This document shows positions 52,093-53,993 of a stretch of DNA of 53,993 bases, piece after piece; within the stretch, counting starts at the first letter, position 1, and every line of letters begins with the position of its first letter. Source of the DNA: CAZLYX01 sp964563885 (GTDB taxonomy: Bacteria > Pseudomonadota > Gammaproteobacteria > Burkholderiales > Neisseriaceae); assembly GCA_964563885.1 (NCBI GenBank), contig CAZLYX010000008.1:1-53993 (forward strand). The letters are read 5' to 3'. The notes below the pieces were generated by a model. It did not search any database. It saw only the letters and a program-made list of their open reading frames with translations, and was not told the DNA's origin. The position numbers were made by a program, and so were the translations under genes.

Positions 52093-52809
52093 TCAGCGGC
52101 GGCTTTGAAAGAAAGTTTGTAGCTGATTTTGGCATTCGTTAGCCAATACTCCAGCATAAACGGCGGTGTGTTGATTTAACTGTCGATTGCTAAATAAATC
52201 AATCACGCTGCCCGCTGCGCCTGTTTTCGACTCAGCCGCGCCGTAAATCACACGTCGCACACGGGCTTGAATGAGGGCGCTGGCGCACATGGCGCAAGGC
52301 TCTAGAGTAATGTAAACATCACAATGCTCAAGGCGGTAATTTTGTAACGCAACACCCGCGATGGCCAGCGCATTGATTTCGGCGTGATGGCTGATATTGT
52401 GGCTGCCAACGCAAGTATTGTGTGCGACAGCGATTATTTGGTTTTCACACACCACTACTGCGCCAACGGGAATTTCACCTTGTGCGGCAGCTAAAGCGGC
52501 TTGGTTTAGCGCCTGTTGCATGTAATGCTCCATTGCTGCCATGGCTGGAAAAATAGCCACTGGCGGATGAGCGCGCACGGCGGCGAGTAAATCTAATTTT
52601 GTTTGTTCGCCCAAAGCTTGTGGTTGTGTGTGTTGAATGAGCGCGGCGAGCTGCCATAAGCTGCTGCGGGTTAGGGTTAAACCTGTTGCTTTAAGCAGCA
52701 AAAATGTTTTAACTGCACCAGACAATTGCAAATCGGCAAGCGTATGAATGCCGATTGTGTGCAGCGCAGCAAGTGTTTTAGGTGCAAGTGGGGGCGTGGT
52801 GAGCGGCAT
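52093..52809 (-). CDS. tadA: tRNA-specific adenosine deaminase TadA with an N-terminal TfoX_C-like domain
   Basis: A 238-residue fusion. The C-terminal 150 residues are a complete TadA: zinc ligands in HHAEINAL (near residue 137, HAE with the proton-shuttling Glu) and LEPCAMC (near residue 168), so A34-to-inosine editing of tRNA-Arg is expected. The first 80 residues (PPLAPKTLAALHTIGIHTLADLQ...GAVKTFLLLKATG) resemble the C-terminal helix-hairpin domain of TfoX/Sxy. Neisserial TadA proteins share this extension. What the extra domain does is unknown. Confidence 0.92.
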   Translation of the reverse strand: MPLTTPPLAPKTLAALHTIGIHTLADLQLSGAVKTFLLLKATGLTLTRSSLWQLAALIQHTQPQALGEQTKLDLLAAVRAHPPVAIFPAMAAMEHYMQQALNQAALAAAQGEIPVGAVVVCENQIIAVAHNTCVGSHNISHHAEINALAIAGVALQNYRLEHCDVYITLEPCAMCASALIQARVRRVIYGAAESKTGAAGSVIDLFSNRQLNQHTAVYAGVLANECQNQLQTFFQSRR

Positions 52810-52867
52810 ATCGGGCTAAAAAATATAAATGATGAGAAATATTATCACAACAATGATGAATAAGCTT

Positions 52868-52921
52868 GAGGCTACCTGAAACACGTTTTTTATACAGTAA
52901 AAAGACTTTCAGCTAGCCTTT
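52868..52921 (-). terminator. Wide DUS-pair hairpin after xerD end region
   Basis: GAGGCTACCTGAAA and TTTCAGCTAGCCTTTT face each other across about 24 nt, with one base changed in the right arm. It lies past the minus-strand xerD stop (52931) and before tadA. Confidence 0.6.
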
Positions 52922-52930
52922 TGTTGATGC

Positions 52931-53812
52931 TTAGCCACGTGGATGATGTTGAGCAACAATGCTTTTTAAGCGTTCATTGGCAACGTGGGTATAAATTTGG
53001 GTGGTGCTGATGTCGGCATGGCCGAGCAGCATTTGCACTACGCGTAAATCAGCGCCGTGGTTGACCAAATGGGTGGCAAAGGCATGGCGCAATCCGTGTG
53101 GGCTCAAATGGTGAATGCCAGCAACTTCGGCGTATTGTTTCACAATCATCCACGCAAGCTGGCGGCTGATGCCGGTTTTTTTTTGGCTAACAAACAGCTC
53201 ATCTACACGCCGACCTTTTAATAATTGCGGCCGCGATTCGCTCAAATAGCGTTCAATCCAATAAATGGCTTCTTCGCCCACAGGCACAATGCGCTGCTTA
53301 TCACCTTTACCAATGGTGTTGACAATGCCACGTTGTAAATTCACTTCGCCCACTTTAAGCTGCACTGCTTCGCTGACGCGCAAACCTGTGGCATAAATCA
53401 GCTCGAGTAGGGTTTTATCGCGCAAACCATGCGGATTGCTGGTATCGGGTGCGCTTAATAATGCTTCTATTTGGTTTTCAGTAATCAATTGTGGCAGCGT
53501 TTGCGCTTTTTTGGGTGCTTTAAGATGCTCGGTGGGATTGTCGACGCGCTGTTCGGTTTCTTGCAGCCAGCCATATAAACGTTTACAAGCAGAAAGAGCG
53601 CGGGCTTGTGAGCCTGGTTGCTCTGTTTCGCAATACACGGCAGCAGCAATGTCTGTAGCTTGGGCGGTGTGCCAATTAACATTTTGGTTAGCCAAGCGCT
53701 GGGTGAGCTTGGCTAAATCGCGCCGATAGCTGTCGAGGGTGTTTTTGCTCAGCCTATCTTGTAGCCATAAATGCTCAAGCAAGCGCTCAGCGAGGGTGTC
53801 TTGGTTAGTCAA
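52931..53812 (-). CDS. xerD: Site-specific tyrosine recombinase XerD
   Basis: A 293-residue recombinase resolving chromosome dimers at dif with XerC. It has an N-terminal SAM-like core-binding domain and a catalytic domain with all residues present: Arg in YATGLRVSE, Lys in GKGDKQR, HGLRHAFATH, LLGHADISTTQ and the nucleophile in IYTHV. The TTG at 53810-53812 is chosen as start because GAAGG lies 8 bases upstream and the length then equals neisserial XerD (about 291). An ATG at 53860 lacks a ribosome site and would overlap ogt by 56 bases. Confidence 0.92.
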   Translation of the reverse strand: MTNQDTLAERLLEHLWLQDRLSKNTLDSYRRDLAKLTQRLANQNVNWHTAQATDIAAAVYCETEQPGSQARALSACKRLYGWLQETEQRVDNPTEHLKAPKKAQTLPQLITENQIEALLSAPDTSNPHGLRDKTLLELIYATGLRVSEAVQLKVGEVNLQRGIVNTIGKGDKQRIVPVGEEAIYWIERYLSESRPQLLKGRRVDELFVSQKKTGISRQLAWMIVKQYAEVAGIHHLSPHGLRHAFATHLVNHGADLRVVQMLLGHADISTTQIYTHVANERLKSIVAQHHPRG

Positions 53813-53993
53813 TGTTAATGCCTTCGTGGACGAGCAGCCAGCGTTTGATGTTAAGCGCATTGTCTTGGCCGCTGCTAAAGCCGCCTAAGCCATTTTTTGC
53901 CACTACGCGATGACATGGCACCACTAGCGCCAATGGGTTTTTGCCACAAGCTTGACCCACAGCGCGCGGATGGCTGCCAATTTGGCGGGCAAT
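53805..53993 (-). CDS. ogt: Methylated-DNA-protein-cysteine methyltransferase, C-terminal part
   Basis: The minus-strand frame open at the window edge shows 62 residues of an O6-alkylguanine alkyltransferase. The alkyl-accepting cysteine is in VVPCHRVV, preceded by AVGQACGKNPLAL and followed by GLGGFSSG, all diagnostic. Its stop codon overlaps the start of xerD by 8 bases, so the two are coupled. The N-terminus lies beyond the window. Confidence 0.93.
   Translation of the reverse strand: MARQIGSHPRAVGQACGKNPLALVVPCHRVVAKNGLGGFSSGQDNALNIKRWLLVHEGINID

Noticed and set aside
1852..52921. CRISPR array, suggested by many identical 12-base words
   Set aside because: The words are scattered over 50 kb at irregular distances, mostly as inverted pairs, and no cas genes are present; they are uptake sequences.

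Overview
The window looks like a draft-genome scaffold from a member of the Neisseriaceae. The best evidence is a 12-base word, AGGCTACCTGAA, that recurs throughout on both strands. It is often paired head to head as a transcription terminator, and it also occurs inside genes (tatD, recD, gatA, mreD, recN). It matches the Eikenella-type dialect of the neisserial DNA uptake sequence (DUS). The sequence is visibly more AT-rich than Eikenella corrodens, so I assign the family but not the genus. Gene content agrees: pilU, mreBCD-PBP2-rodA opposite gatCAB, pheST-ihfA-merR-like-tRNA-Pro, and a TfoX_C-TadA fusion. Three runs of exactly 100 N (11920-12019, 18177-18276, 51410-51509) are scaffold gaps of unknown true length. 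They interrupt recD, pheT and the nadK/recN junction, so those genes are incomplete in the assembly rather than biologically broken.

Layout. 1-3.6 kb: an RbbA/YhhJ-type ABC export system followed by an outer-membrane efflux lipoprotein. 3.9-11 kb: a periplasmic rhodanese, the ABC-F protein YbiT, a membrane metallophosphoesterase, an unrecognised secreted protein, a DyP-type peroxidase and a TatD-family nuclease. 11-16.7 kb: recD (gapped), a small membrane protein, a YfcH-like epimerase, and copper export (copZ then copA) behind a promoter with the 19-bp spacer of MerR/CueR-type control. 16.9-20.9 kb: pheS, pheT (gapped), ihfA, a MerR-like gene and tRNA-Pro(GGG). 20.9-23.7 kb: an accessory island. 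23.7-33.9 kb: guaA, smpB, csp, clpS-clpA, pilU, mtnN, an aminotransferase and a lipoprotein. 34-44.9 kb (mostly minus strand): uvrA, DUF3087, prmB, rodA, PBP2, mreD, mreC, mreB. 45.1-49.8 kb: gatC, gatA, a PQQ-type sugar dehydrogenase, gatB. 50-54 kb: recN, nadK, tadA, xerD and the 3' end of ogt.

The accessory island between tRNA-Pro and guaA is the most unusual part. It has no full DUS, is AT-rich, and carries one intact gene, an OLD-family ATPase-TOPRIM nuclease of the kind found in phage-defence systems. That gene lies between debris. On one side is the 3' end of a group II intron (maturase C-terminus, domains V and VI), whose last base falls on the nuclease stop codon. On the other side are about 210 bp of nested inverted and direct repeats and an IS3-family transposase fragment that ends 4 bp from the guaA stop codon. 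A short stop-bounded reading frame beside the intron remnant weakly recalls the N-terminus of retron-like reverse transcriptases. The cautious reading is a decayed defence locus. Whether the nuclease is a stand-alone class 1 OLD or the survivor of a multi-gene system (Gabija-like or retron-like) cannot be settled from sequence reading alone.

The remainder is mainly housekeeping. Translation (pheST, gatCAB, tadA, smpB, prmB), cell shape (mreBCD, PBP2, rodA), DNA repair and recombination (uvrA, recD, recN, ogt, xerD) and proteolysis (clpSA) are all represented.
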